Shown here piece after piece: positions 23,945 through 32,223 of a stretch of 64,000 nucleotides of DNA. The notes below the pieces were generated by a model. That model was not told the DNA's origin. It searched no databases and worked only from the letters and a program-made list of their open reading frames with translations. Within the stretch, counting starts at the first letter, position 1, and every line of letters starts with the position of its first letter. Origin of the DNA: Dyadobacter pollutisoli (GTDB taxonomy: Bacteria; Bacteroidota; Bacteroidia; Cytophagales; Spirosomataceae); NCBI RefSeq assembly GCF_026625565.1, contig NZ_CP112998.1:2234501-2298500 (forward strand). The letters run 5' to 3'. The position numbers and the translations under genes are program-made.

Positions 23945-25588
23945 CTACCCATTGTCAACTCTGATCAAAAGACCTTCGTCGCCCGCGATGCTGATCACAT
24001 CCTGAACATACATGCCGTTACGCTCTTCATCGGTGCTCAGGGTTATCAGTCCTTTATAACTTGTATTCTGCGGACGAAAATAAGCGGGACGATGGCTCAT
24101 GTTCAGAATGACGAGGAATGTCTCGTCGGAATCCTGTCTGATATAGGAAATAAGCTGGGTATCCGCATAAACCGGACTATAACTGCCGACACTCAACGCT
24201 GCACTTTTTTTGCGGATATCGATCAGTTTTCGGTAAAACGAGAGCATCGAATAGGCATCATCTTTTTGCCTTTCCACATTGACCCTGCCCGCGTTATAAG
24301 GGAGCCGCAGCCAGGGCTTATTCCGGGAAAAACCAGCATTTAGCTCCTGGCTCCATTGCATCGGTGTCCGGGAAGGATCGCGGCTTATATTCAGCTCGGG
24401 CAGGTTCAATCCTTGGGGGTCGACTATTTCGTCAACCGGTATCGGTACGTCGGTCATTCCTATTTCATCCCCATAATAGATGGTCGGGGTGCCCCGAAGC
24501 GTCAGCAGGAGCATCGCAGCGATCCTGGCCTGCGACGGGCCTACCCGGCTGGCAACCCGCGGCTTGTCGTGATTGCTCAAAACCCAGTTGGGCCAGCTGT
24601 CCACCGGCAGGGCACCTTCATAGCTGTCGACTGCTGCTGCGATTTCCAGTGAGTTCCAGGGTAATGTCAGCAGTTGAAAATTAAACGGCAGGTGCGCCCC
24701 GGTGTTATTTTCTCCATAGTAGGTTACAAGTTTTTGAATCGGCAGATAGATTTCACCGATCAGTACACGGTCTTCGAAGGAATCCATTAATTGCCGCATC
24801 ATACGGACAATCTGATGTACTTCGGGCTGATCCGTGGAATAAACTGGCATAAAGTCATCATAAAGCCGTTTTTCGGTAATGGCCGCATCGGGAACAGGGG
24901 GGTTGTCGCGCAACTGGAAGTCCTTGATCATATGCCACATCACATCCACCCTGAATCCATCCACGCCTTTTTCGAGCCAGAACCGCATTACGTCCAGCAT
25001 CGCTGCCTGAACCTCTGGGTTACGCCAGTTGAGGTCGGGCTGCTCTTTCAGAAACGCATGGTAATAGTATTGCCGGGTATGCTCGTCCCATTCCCAGGCA
25101 GTCCCTCCAAATACGCTGAGCCAGTTATTGGGAACAGAGCCGTCCTCTTTCCCGTCATGCCAGATATACCAATCCCTTTTGGGGTTATCCTTGGACGAAC
25201 GGCTTTCTAAGAACCAGGGGTGTTGGTCGGAGGTGTGGTTGGGGACCAGGTCGAGCAACAATTTCATGCCGCGTTGATGTACCTCGCCCAGCAGTTCGTC
25301 GAAGTCCTCCATGGTACCAAAAAGCCCGTGTATACCCCGATAGTCCGAGATATCGTACCCGAAGTCGGCCATGGGCGACGGGAATATAGGAGAAAGCCAG
25401 ACACAGTCTATGCCGAGCCATTGCAAGTAATCGAGCCGCGTTGCCATACCTTTCAGGTCGCCAACCCCATCATTGTTGGAATCCTGAAAAGACCTTGGAT
25501 ATACCTGATAAATGATCCCGTGTTGCCACCATTTGTGTTGGGCAGGGATCGTTTCTACTGCAAATGTCGCCGTCATATTTTCCATCAT
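23945..25588 (-). CDS. GH13 alpha-glucosidase
   Basis: A 547-residue glycoside hydrolase family 13 enzyme. The (beta/alpha)8 signatures are complete: region I LLLDLVPNHTSDQHPWF, region II GVDGFRVDVMWHM (nucleophile Asp), region III VLIGEIYLP (acid/base Glu) and region IV WVLSNHDKPRVASRVG (transition-state Asp). IYQVYPRSFQDSNNDGVGDL is the typical start of the oligo-1,6-glucosidase/alpha-glucosidase branch. It lacks a signal peptide, so it is probably cytoplasmic. Alternative starts at codons 1, 2 and 5 are all Met. It lies divergently from treZ 158 bp away, which suggests shared alpha-glucan or trehalose metabolism. Confidence 0.92.
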   Translation of the reverse strand: MMENMTATFAVETIPAQHKWWQHGIIYQVYPRSFQDSNNDGVGDLKGMATRLDYLQWLGIDCVWLSPIFPSPMADFGYDISDYRGIHGLFGTMEDFDELLGEVHQRGMKLLLDLVPNHTSDQHPWFLESRSSKDNPKRDWYIWHDGKEDGSVPNNWLSVFGGTAWEWDEHTRQYYYHAFLKEQPDLNWRNPEVQAAMLDVMRFWLEKGVDGFRVDVMWHMIKDFQLRDNPPVPDAAITEKRLYDDFMPVYSTDQPEVHQIVRMMRQLMDSFEDRVLIGEIYLPIQKLVTYYGENNTGAHLPFNFQLLTLPWNSLEIAAAVDSYEGALPVDSWPNWVLSNHDKPRVASRVGPSQARIAAMLLLTLRGTPTIYYGDEIGMTDVPIPVDEIVDPQGLNLPELNISRDPSRTPMQWSQELNAGFSRNKPWLRLPYNAGRVNVERQKDDAYSMLSFYRKLIDIRKKSAALSVGSYSPVYADTQLISYIRQDSDETFLVILNMSHRPAYFRPQNTSYKGLITLSTDEERNGMYVQDVISIAGDEGLLIRVDNG

Positions 25589-25746
25589 CGTAATGCGTTG
25601 TTGATCGGAAGCCTTGCTAAAAAATCGCGCCTGTATCCGTCGGGGTGTTCAATTTGCACCGTTTTGGAAATAGTAGGCTGTGGTTTGGTGGCATAATATT
25701 TTTTAAAAACAGCCTCAAAAATGCCGTACGGTTAAACAACAGAGAT

Positions 25747-27579
25747 ATGGTGATCAGAAAATCAGGCGCATACAGGTTAGGGAGAGAAGTAAAGTTTACG
25801 GTATGGGCGCCACAAATCAAACAAGTAAAACTGCACTTGGAGGGGGACAGCGCCGCAATTTTTGAAATGCAAGCAGATGATGAGGGCTATTTCAATTTGA
25901 CACTTCCTTGTTCTGAAAAGCCATACCGCTATTGGTATGAACCGGATGGGCAGGGGCCTTTTCCCGACCCGGCGTCCCAGTATCAGCCTGATGGTGTACA
26001 TGGATGCTCCCAGGTGGTAGATCACAACGCATTTAAATGGACGGACGAGCGATGGAAGGGGAAACCTTTCGAAGACCTTGTTATGTATGAATTGCATGTG
26101 GGCGCTTTTACGCCGGAGGGCACTTTCGATGCGATTATTCCCAGGTTGGAAGAACTCGCCGAAACTGGGATCAATGCGATTGAACTCATGCCGGTTTCAG
26201 AATTTCCGGGGTCCCGAAACTGGGGTTATGACGCCGTATTTCCCTATTCTGTCCACAGCGCTTATGGTGGTCCGGAAAAATTGAAGGCGCTGGTCAATGA
26301 GGCACACAGGCTCGGTATTGCTGTTTTTCTGGATATCGTCATAAACCATATCGGCCCCGAGGGTAACTATTTCGGGAATTTCGGCCCTTATTTTACCGAT
26401 AAGTATTCAACGCCATGGGGAAAGGCGATCAATTTTGATGGAGAATGGTCGGACGGCGTCCGCGAATATTTTTCGGAACTGATCGTTTTCTGGTCGGCAT
26501 ATTACCACCTTGACGGGCTCAGGCTCGATGCCATTCACGAGATTTTCGATAAAGGTGCATTTAGTTTCTGGGAGCTGGTGCAGCAAAAACTGGCGAAACA
26601 CAGGCGGTCCAATGGTCGCGCGTTCCACCTTATCGCAGAATCGGACCTGAACAGCCCGCGTGTGACCAGGCCGGTGGAGGTTGGCGGAATGGGTTTTGAC
26701 GCGCAGTGGCTGGACGATTTTCACCATGCGCTTTATGTATTACTCGATGAACCAGGGCAGCAGCGTTATGTCGATTTTGGGACTATTGGACAGCTCGCCA
26801 AAGCTTATAAGGAAGGATTTGTGCATAGCGGCAGCTATGTGAACTTTCGGAAAAGGAAGCATGGGGCATCGTCGGCCGGCGTTCCGGGAAATGCATTTGT
26901 GGCTTTTAACCTCAACCACGATCAGGCCGGGAACCGCGCGGGCGGCGAGCGCCTTAGCCAGCTTGTGAGTTATGCGCGGCAAAAAGTGGCAGCCGCTGCG
27001 TTGATGCTCAGTCCGTATGTGCCAATGCTTTTCATGGGAGAGGAATATGGGGAGGATACGCCATTCTTTTTTTTCGTAAGCCATTCGGATCCGGAACTTA
27101 TCGAATCTGTTATAGAAGGTCGCAGGCGCGAGTTCAAGGATTTTGGCGACACTAAAAAGTCGCTGAACCCGCAGAACGAGCAGACTTTTTTAAAGTCTAA
27201 AATAAAATGGCAGAAACGCACCGAGGGAAAATACGCAGCCTTGCTTGCCTGGACAAAAGCACTGATCACCCTTCGCCAAACACACCCGGCTTTGCGGAAT
27301 TTCGACAAAGACGGTGTGATGGTTGATGTTATTAGTGAAAAGGCATTGGCGCTCAAACGAAGCAGCGAAGACCAGAAGGCCGATCTGTTTTGCTACCTCA
27401 ATTTCTCTGATGAAGGGGTTCCAATCAAGCCCCCGGGGGCCGCATCGGGTTTTAAACTGATCCTTGACTCTGGTGAAAATGCTATTGCCGAATCGACGAA
27501 TGAAGTGTTGGCCGGGCCGGGAGTTAAGATTTTCTCCCGCATTGAACCGGCTTTTTCAGGCAGAAAATTTTACACATAA
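25747..27579 (+). CDS. treZ: Malto-oligosyltrehalose trehalohydrolase TreZ
   Basis: A 610-residue GH13 enzyme that releases trehalose from maltooligosyl trehalose. It begins with an E-set/CBM48-like domain (GREVKFTVWAPQIKQVKLHL, PYRYWYEPDG), then a TIM barrel: AVFLDIVINHIGPEGNYF (region I), DGLRLDAIHEI (nucleophile Asp), LIAESDLNSP (acid/base Glu) and AFNLNHDQAGNR (transition-state Asp). YFTDKYSTPWGKAINFD and MLFMGEEYGEDTPFFFFVSH are TreZ hallmarks. I use the ATG at 25747 rather than the upstream start at 25645, because homology begins at residue 1 here and AGAGAT lies just before. The usual partner treY is not in the window. The 3' end overlaps the convergent oxidoreductase gene by 10 bp. 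Confidence 0.93.
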   Translation: MVIRKSGAYRLGREVKFTVWAPQIKQVKLHLEGDSAAIFEMQADDEGYFNLTLPCSEKPYRYWYEPDGQGPFPDPASQYQPDGVHGCSQVVDHNAFKWTDERWKGKPFEDLVMYELHVGAFTPEGTFDAIIPRLEELAETGINAIELMPVSEFPGSRNWGYDAVFPYSVHSAYGGPEKLKALVNEAHRLGIAVFLDIVINHIGPEGNYFGNFGPYFTDKYSTPWGKAINFDGEWSDGVREYFSELIVFWSAYYHLDGLRLDAIHEIFDKGAFSFWELVQQKLAKHRRSNGRAFHLIAESDLNSPRVTRPVEVGGMGFDAQWLDDFHHALYVLLDEPGQQRYVDFGTIGQLAKAYKEGFVHSGSYVNFRKRKHGASSAGVPGNAFVAFNLNHDQAGNRAGGERLSQLVSYARQKVAAAALMLSPYVPMLFMGEEYGEDTPFFFFVSHSDPELIESVIEGRRREFKDFGDTKKSLNPQNEQTFLKSKIKWQKRTEGKYAALLAWTKALITLRQTHPALRNFDKDGVMVDVISEKALALKRSSEDQKADLFCYLNFSDEGVPIKPPGAASGFKLILDSGENAIAESTNEVLAGPGVKIFSRIEPAFSGRKFYT

Positions 27580-28580
27580 TCAGGTAAGGTGATGACAGCC
27601 TTGCCTTTAGCGCGCCCACTTTCGACGTATGTCAATGCATCATTTGCCTGCGCAAAGGGAAAGGTCTTATCTACTACCGGTCGTATGAATCCTGAATTGA
27701 TCAAATCTGTGATCTTGCTCAGTTGGCTTCCGTTGGCCTCCATGAAAAGGAAGGAGTAGTCCACGCCTAGCCGTCTGGCTTTTCTTTTGGTCGCAAAGCT
27801 TAGCAGGAACATGATGATTTTTAGCATCAGATTCAAGCCCACTTTCCTGGCGAATGCTACGTCCGGCGGGCCGGATATGGAAATAAGCTTTCCGCCGGGT
27901 TTTAATATGCGCAGCGACTTTTCCAGGGTCTTTGCATCCTGGCTGTTCAAGACCACATCGTAATCCTTCAGAACAGTTTCAAAATCTTGTGTCCGATAGT
28001 CGATTACCACATCCGCACCCAGGCTTTCAACCATCTCAATGTTGGCGGCACTGGTGGTGGCCGCCACCGTGGCTCCAAGATGTTTGGCCAGTTGTATGGC
28101 GAAGGTGCCAACTCCACCGGAGCCTGCCTGGATGAACACTTTCTGACCCTTTTTCAGGTTCGCCTTTTCAACTAGCGCCTGCCATGCGGTAAGGCCTACC
28201 AATGGAATTGATGCGGCTTCTTCCATGGAAAGCGAGCCGGGCATCAACGCCACATCGGCTTCATGAATGGCAATGAGCTGGGCAAATGTTCCGATCCTTA
28301 AATCGGCTGGTCTTGCATATACCTGGTCTCCTGCCTTGAACTTTTTAACGCGGGTACCCGCCTTGATGACCACGCCTGCCACATCGTGCCCCATAATCAG
28401 GGGGAATTTATAAGGTAACATGGCTTTAAACTCGCCCGTTTCGATTTTGGAGTCCAGCAGGTTAACGCCAGCGGCGTGCACCCGGATCAGTACGTCGTTT
28501 TCACCGGGCACAGGGTCGGCAACCTCTGCCATCTGCATACCGTCTTTGGGTTTGTAACGATCAATGATGAATGCTTTCAT
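27570..28580 (-). CDS. NADP-dependent MDR-family oxidoreductase (quinone reductase-like)
   Basis: A protein of about 336 residues of the medium-chain reductase superfamily, zinc-free quinone-oxidoreductase branch. The GroES-like part has NDVLIRVHAAGVNLLDSKIE and FPLIMGHDVAGVVIKAG. The Rossmann motif is KKGQKVFIQAGSGGVGTFAI, the AAxxGGVGxxA class. There is no zinc-binding Cys cluster. I use the ATG at 28580 (MKAFIIDRY), the normal family start, rather than an upstream in-frame Met at 28613. It probably reduces enones or aldehydes, but the substrate is unknown. Confidence 0.88.
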   Translation of the reverse strand: MKAFIIDRYKPKDGMQMAEVADPVPGENDVLIRVHAAGVNLLDSKIETGEFKAMLPYKFPLIMGHDVAGVVIKAGTRVKKFKAGDQVYARPADLRIGTFAQLIAIHEADVALMPGSLSMEEAASIPLVGLTAWQALVEKANLKKGQKVFIQAGSGGVGTFAIQLAKHLGATVAATTSAANIEMVESLGADVVIDYRTQDFETVLKDYDVVLNSQDAKTLEKSLRILKPGGKLISISGPPDVAFARKVGLNLMLKIIMFLLSFATKRKARRLGVDYSFLFMEANGSQLSKITDLINSGFIRPVVDKTFPFAQANDALTYVESGRAKGKAVITLPDYV

Positions 28581-28669
28581 ATAGTTCCTTTGAATGTTTA
28601 ATTGGTTATACATGTGGCCGAATGCCGTTTTAAGCAGTCCGGGGAGCGGTCAACCTTTTCAGGATTTCG

Positions 28670-28693
28670 GGTTGTATCAACTACCATACAACC
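28670..28693. promoter_or_regulatory. Inverted repeat upstream of the MDR oxidoreductase
   Basis: The perfect 8-bp arms GGTTGTAT and ATACAACC are separated by 8 bp. They are 90 bp upstream of the oxidoreductase start and between it and the SDR gene end. It may be an operator or a weak hairpin. The rest of 28614-28804 shows no gene. Confidence 0.35.
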
Positions 28694-28804
28694 ACTCTTC
28701 ATGTGGCTTATTGGGTAGCAAAAGCCCAAAACCGGACAAGGCACCTGCTGTTAAAATGGTTTGTGTCTCATATTACTTAGAAGATTGACTTTTGCTTTTG
28801 GCTG

Positions 28805-29572
28805 TCAATTCATTAAAAGTTGATGGCTTTTCTTCGGATTAAGTAATCCAAATGCATTTTTTGGGAAAAACCGGTTAATTAAATTAAATAGTTTTGCGTC
28901 ACCCACACGGATCGTCTCCTGCTCTTTCCGTAAACCGTCGATAAGCCCTTTTACCATTTCTTCGGGGGATATTTTTTTGTCATTCCTTTCTTCCGTCATT
29001 TCGGTGGCGACAAGGGGTGGGATGAGCTCAAATACTTTAACATCACTGCCAATAATCTTTAAGTGTTCACGGAGCGAGACGGTATAGAAGGCCAGCGCAG
29101 TTTTGGACGACGAATAAGTAGCCTCAATTAGGGATGGAGCCAGACTCAGTATAGATGTTGTGTTGATTATCGCGGCTTCTTTCCTTGACTGTAACATGTC
29201 CATAAAAAGATTATTTAGCCTGATTACACCCAGGTAATTAACCTCCATTTCGTAGGCAGCACCTTCGGCATGTTTGTGATGTGCAATCCCAAGATTTGAC
29301 GGTGGAACGAGTACAGCTGCATTATTGTAAAGGATATCAATGCCTCCGAGCTCTTTAATTTGATTGTAAAGGAGCGCGGCATCATTTGCATTGGCTACAT
29401 CGCTTTTGATCGCAGTTAATTGTGGGTACATCTTTTTCGCAGCGTTCAGTTTCTGTTGGTTTCTGCCGGTTACAATCACTTTGGCTCCCAGGTCCAAAAA
29501 TTGTCTTGCCGCATCAAGCCCTATCCCGGAGGCACCTCCGGTGATCAGTATTGTTTTTCCGTTTAGTTTCAT
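28805..29572 (-). CDS. SDR-family oxidoreductase, DltE-like
   Basis: A 255-residue classical short-chain dehydrogenase. The cofactor loop is TILITGGASGIGLDAARQFL, then VTGRNQQKL, the NNAAV motif replaces NNAG (DILYNNAAVL), and the catalytic set is STT...YSSSKTALAFYTVSLREH. The pattern EAIINTTSILSLAPS and ELIPPLVATEMTEERNDK is that of the DltE-like group, whose members are often next to TetR regulators. The C-terminus (VGDAKLFNLINRFFPKNAFG) is also typical of this group. The TetR gene lies upstream on the same strand, with a TetR-type palindrome between them. Confidence 0.88.
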   Translation of the reverse strand: MKLNGKTILITGGASGIGLDAARQFLDLGAKVIVTGRNQQKLNAAKKMYPQLTAIKSDVANANDAALLYNQIKELGGIDILYNNAAVLVPPSNLGIAHHKHAEGAAYEMEVNYLGVIRLNNLFMDMLQSRKEAAIINTTSILSLAPSLIEATYSSSKTALAFYTVSLREHLKIIGSDVKVFELIPPLVATEMTEERNDKKISPEEMVKGLIDGLRKEQETIRVGDAKLFNLINRFFPKNAFGLLNPKKSHQLLMN

Positions 29573-29730
29573 ATCGACTTAATGTAAATGTTTTTAAAGA
29601 TTGAAAAATAGGTTGCCTTCTCTGAAATCGCTTTTTACAAACGCCTGGATTTTTAGTATCACCCAACCGAAGGCCAAAGTGGTTTGGTGAGGGGGGGGAA
29701 TCTGATTGTCATTTTTAAATCATATTATTT

Positions 29731-29746
29731 TAGACTTTTTGGTCTA
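29731..29746. promoter_or_regulatory. TetR-type palindrome upstream of the SDR gene
   Basis: TAGACTTTTTGGTCTA has the form TAGAC(Y)-N4-GGTCTA, a near-perfect 16-bp palindrome that looks like sites bound by YxaF/NemR-type TetR regulators. It lies 158 bp before the SDR start and 45 bp past the end of the TetR gene, so the SDR is the likely target. Confidence 0.5.
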
Positions 29747-29790
29747 TTTTTGTTCATTGATATCCCTTTTAATCTATTTTGATAAGAAGA

Positions 29791-30381
29791 TTATGGTTCG
29801 TATTGTTCCAGTTCAGTTTTCAGACTTTTGATCAGCGCGTGCATCGGTTTGGCCGTATCCATGGCTCTGCACAGCACCACTCCACCCTCAATGGCGGCTA
29901 CCATTTTGAAAGCAAAGACGACCGGATCCAGTTTAGCGGAAAATTCCCCATTCCGTATCCCTTCCTGAATGACGGCGGTGATCTCCTCTTGACCCGCCCT
30001 GATGATCGCACCAACTTTCAGTTTAGCTGCAGGATAGTTATCATCAGCCTCGACTGCGGTGTTGAAGATAGGGCATCCCCCTGGTATATAGGTATGGATC
30101 GGATCTTTATAAAAGTCCATAAATGCAAATATCTTAGCCTTTGCCGTTTTACCTTGATAGACTGCCATTCGTATTTTGTCACCAACCTTTTTCAATAAAA
30201 GGTCAACAACCTGTGCCGAAAGGTCGTCTTTGTTTTGAAAATGGCCATAAAGGCAACCTTTTGTCAGTTTGGTGGCGGCAAGTACATCATCTATGTTGAC
30301 ACCGGATATACCTTTCTCATTGTAGAGCGGTGCGGCTGTTTCAAGGATAAATTGTTTGGTCTTTTCTGATTTGGTGAGCAT
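29791..30381 (-). CDS. TetR/AcrR-family regulator (YxaF/NemR-like)
   Basis: A 196-residue repressor. The N-terminal HTH is complete: TKQFILETAAPLYNEKGISG, VNIDDVLAATKLTKGCLYGH and FQNKDDLSAQVVD. The C-terminal ligand domain contains GGCPIFNTAVEADDNYPAAK, the CPxxNTAVEADD motif of the YxaF/LmrA/NemR-like branch, where the Cys can be redox- or electrophile-sensitive. It probably represses the SDR gene behind it through the TAGAC palindrome. A short palindromic stretch ACTAAATAGT lies just upstream of its own start. Confidence 0.9.
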   Translation of the reverse strand: MLTKSEKTKQFILETAAPLYNEKGISGVNIDDVLAATKLTKGCLYGHFQNKDDLSAQVVDLLLKKVGDKIRMAVYQGKTAKAKIFAFMDFYKDPIHTYIPGGCPIFNTAVEADDNYPAAKLKVGAIIRAGQEEITAVIQEGIRNGEFSAKLDPVVFAFKMVAAIEGGVVLCRAMDTAKPMHALIKSLKTELEQYEP

Positions 30382-30476
30382 AGTCCCTCTTGTTGCGGTG
30401 CGACAAAAATATACTAAATAGTTTATTTTACAAAAAGTTTTTTTTCAGCCGTTACAAATCCAACATAAATAAGATT

Positions 30477-30556
30477 TAGGTTATGAATATCAAACAAGCC
30501 CAATTTTCCGTTTCGACATGAGCTGTTAAATATTTCTGTTTGATAATCATAACCTA
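30477..30556 (+). promoter_or_regulatory. Inverted pair of AraC-regulon sites before araC-like gene
   Basis: TGTTTGATAATCATAACCTA occurs on the plus strand at 30537-30556, ending 6 bp before the ATG. TAGGTTATGAATATCAAACA, the complement of TGTTTGATATTCATAACCTA, lies at 30477-30496. The two 20-bp arms differ by one base. The same sequence recurs as direct 21-bp-spaced pairs in front of the next four genes or gene groups. Its location suggests autoregulation of this AraC-type gene, possibly by looping. Confidence 0.65.
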
Positions 30557-30561
30557 CAACT

Positions 30562-31440
30562 ATGAATGATCGTACTATTCCAACCATTTCCGAATTTGGT
30601 GCCGAGCTCAGAAGCCAGGGATTCAAGGTTTTTGAAATTAAGGCTGGCGAAAATGTGGTCAGGACCTATAACAGGAAAGATTTCTACAAAATTTGCCTTG
30701 TTACGGGGCGTAGCCTTGTGCAGTACGCCGACCGTGGAATTGAAATCGACGCAAAGACTTTATTCTTTGGTAACCCGCATATCCCATACTCGTGGGAAAT
30801 TATCTCGGAGGAATATACTGGGTATACCTGTTTGTTTTCGGAAAGTTTTTTAAAGGTCAACGGACGTTCGGAAAGCCTTCAGGAAAGTCCGCTGTTCAAA
30901 ATCGGAGGGACGCCTATCTTTACATTGACTGAAGAGCAGCGTAATTTTATTGCGTCGATCTTTCGGAAAATGATTGCAGAAGATGCAACAGGTTATTTGT
31001 TTAAGCATGACCTGATGCGCAACTACATTAACCTGCTCATTCATGAGGCATTGAAAATTCAGCCTGCTGAGAATTTCTTTAAGCACAAAAATGCGGCGGA
31101 ACGGACAGCTTCGATGTTTTTTGACCTTTTGGAAAGACAATTTCCGATTGAAAGTATCGATCAGCCAATGGAGTTTAAAACTGCCCAGGAGTTTGCCAAC
31201 CGGCTATCGGTGCATGTCAATCATTTGAACCGTTCGGTGAAAGAAGTCACAGGCAAGCCCACCAGTGCCCACATTGCAGAGCGGATCATTATGGAGGCAA
31301 AAGCGCTTTTAATCCACACGGATTGGACGATTGCCGAAATCGGCTATGCGCTTGGATTCGAGTATCCTGCCTACTTCAACAATTACTTCAAAAGGCTCAC
31401 CGGTACGGTGCCATCTTCGGTGCGACTGCAAGCTGTGTGA
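30562..31440 (+). CDS. AraC-family regulator, likely master of the 30-35 kb regulon
   Basis: A 292-residue regulator. The N-terminal sensor domain (about 1-180) has FYKICLVTGRSLVQYADRGI and TLFFGNPHIPYSWEIISEEY. The C-terminal double HTH has FANRLSVHVNHLNRSVKEVT and TIAEIGYALGFEYPAYFNNY, ending FKRLTGTVPSSVR. Sequence repeats typical of AraC targets flank it and the next four promoters. The following gene encodes a second sensor domain of the same kind without DNA-binding helices. The effector is unknown. From its neighbours I suspect an aldehyde or electrophile. Confidence 0.9.
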   Translation: MNDRTIPTISEFGAELRSQGFKVFEIKAGENVVRTYNRKDFYKICLVTGRSLVQYADRGIEIDAKTLFFGNPHIPYSWEIISEEYTGYTCLFSESFLKVNGRSESLQESPLFKIGGTPIFTLTEEQRNFIASIFRKMIAEDATGYLFKHDLMRNYINLLIHEALKIQPAENFFKHKNAAERTASMFFDLLERQFPIESIDQPMEFKTAQEFANRLSVHVNHLNRSVKEVTGKPTSAHIAERIIMEAKALLIHTDWTIAEIGYALGFEYPAYFNNYFKRLTGTVPSSVRLQAV

Positions 31441-31476
31441 TTTCCATAATGATTGGTTTGATTATCATCATTACAG
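31434..31476 (+). promoter_or_regulatory. AraC-regulon direct repeat before the truncated paralogue
   Basis: A degenerate copy (TGTGTGATTTCCATAATGAT, 31434-31453) and a second one (GGTTTGATTATCATCATTAC, 31455-31474) lie with their TTTG cores 21 bp apart, the same geometry as at the other promoters. The first overlaps the stop of the AraC gene. Confidence 0.45.
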
Positions 31477-31530
31477 GATGGTAGGACGTTGGTACCTTTG
31501 TAAAAAAGGCCCCACAGTTACGATCCAGTT

Positions 31531-32094
31531 ATGAGAAACTGCAATGCTTCAATTCCGGAGAATGCTGGCAATACGAAGCAAAAACGTTTTAAGGTTTACA
31601 AAACGGCAGTTGGACTGGACATTCAGACGTCCAACACGCGCAGGGATTTTGCTAAAATTTACCTTATTACCGGCAACGCCTATATTCATGCTAGCGGAAA
31701 AACAATTCATACCGATGGGCCTATTCTGCTTTTTGAGCCACTAGCAGCTTACTCTCTGCATGAAGTTCCGGACACTGATCTAAGTTTCGCCTGTCTGTTT
31801 TCCAGAAATCTTCTGGATTATGACTTGTGTTCAAACACTTATCGGCAATTGATGACATTTGCCGGTATTTCAGCGCCCATATTTTTTCGCCTGGACAGCA
31901 AACAGAAGAACTTCATCGCTGGTATGTTTGAGCAAATCATTCTGGAACAGGATACGTCCTACACTTTCAGCTACGAGCTATTCAGCAATTATATGAACCT
32001 GATACTCCACGAGTATATGAACCTGATACTCCACGAGGTTCTTAAAAAAACGGCTGCAAGCATCCCAGCTTACCAGCCATTCCATCTCAATTAA
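31531..32094 (+). CDS. Truncated AraC paralogue: sensor domain without DNA-binding domain
   Basis: A 187-residue protein that aligns by eye with the N-terminal sensor part of the AraC protein encoded just upstream (RRDFAKIYLITGNAYIHASG against the paralogue's RKDFYKICLVTGRSLVQYAD). It stops where the helix-turn-helix region should begin. Near the end it carries a 24-bp perfect tandem duplication that doubles YMNLILHE. It may be a decaying duplicate, or a stand-alone sensor that binds ligand or dimerises with the full-length regulator. The frame is intact and the promoter region keeps the regulon sites. Confidence 0.7.
   Translation: MRNCNASIPENAGNTKQKRFKVYKTAVGLDIQTSNTRRDFAKIYLITGNAYIHASGKTIHTDGPILLFEPLAAYSLHEVPDTDLSFACLFSRNLLDYDLCSNTYRQLMTFAGISAPIFFRLDSKQKNFIAGMFEQIILEQDTSYTFSYELFSNYMNLILHEYMNLILHEVLKKTAASIPAYQPFHLN
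31990..32037 (+). repeat. 24-bp perfect tandem duplication
   Basis: The 24-bp unit at 31990-32013 is repeated exactly at 32014-32037. It keeps frame and adds eight residues (YMNLILHE) to the truncated AraC paralogue. Perfect identity suggests a recent slippage event. Confidence 0.9.
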
Positions 32095-32128
32095 ATCTTG
32101 ATCCTTTTACGACCTGCATCGTCAGCAT

Positions 32129-32168
32129 TGTTTGATATCCATAACCTATGGTTTGGTAATCATTATCA
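32129..32168 (+). promoter_or_regulatory. AraC-regulon direct repeat before the MFS gene
   Basis: TGTTTGATATCCATAACCTA (32129-32148) is followed by TGGTTTGGTAATCATTATCA (32149-32168). The TTTG cores are 21 bp apart, two helical turns. The MFS start is 56 bp downstream. Confidence 0.65.
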
Positions 32169-32223
32169 CAAAAGGTGATCAGCGAGGTAATTTTGCAACA
32201 TTCTATTAATTCGCTTTTCCACT

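Noticed and set aside
25645..25746. Upstream start of treZ giving 34 extra residues
   Set aside because: The extension has no homology to TreZ and lies in the intergenic region shared with the GH13 gene. The ATG at 25747 has a purine-rich stretch before it.
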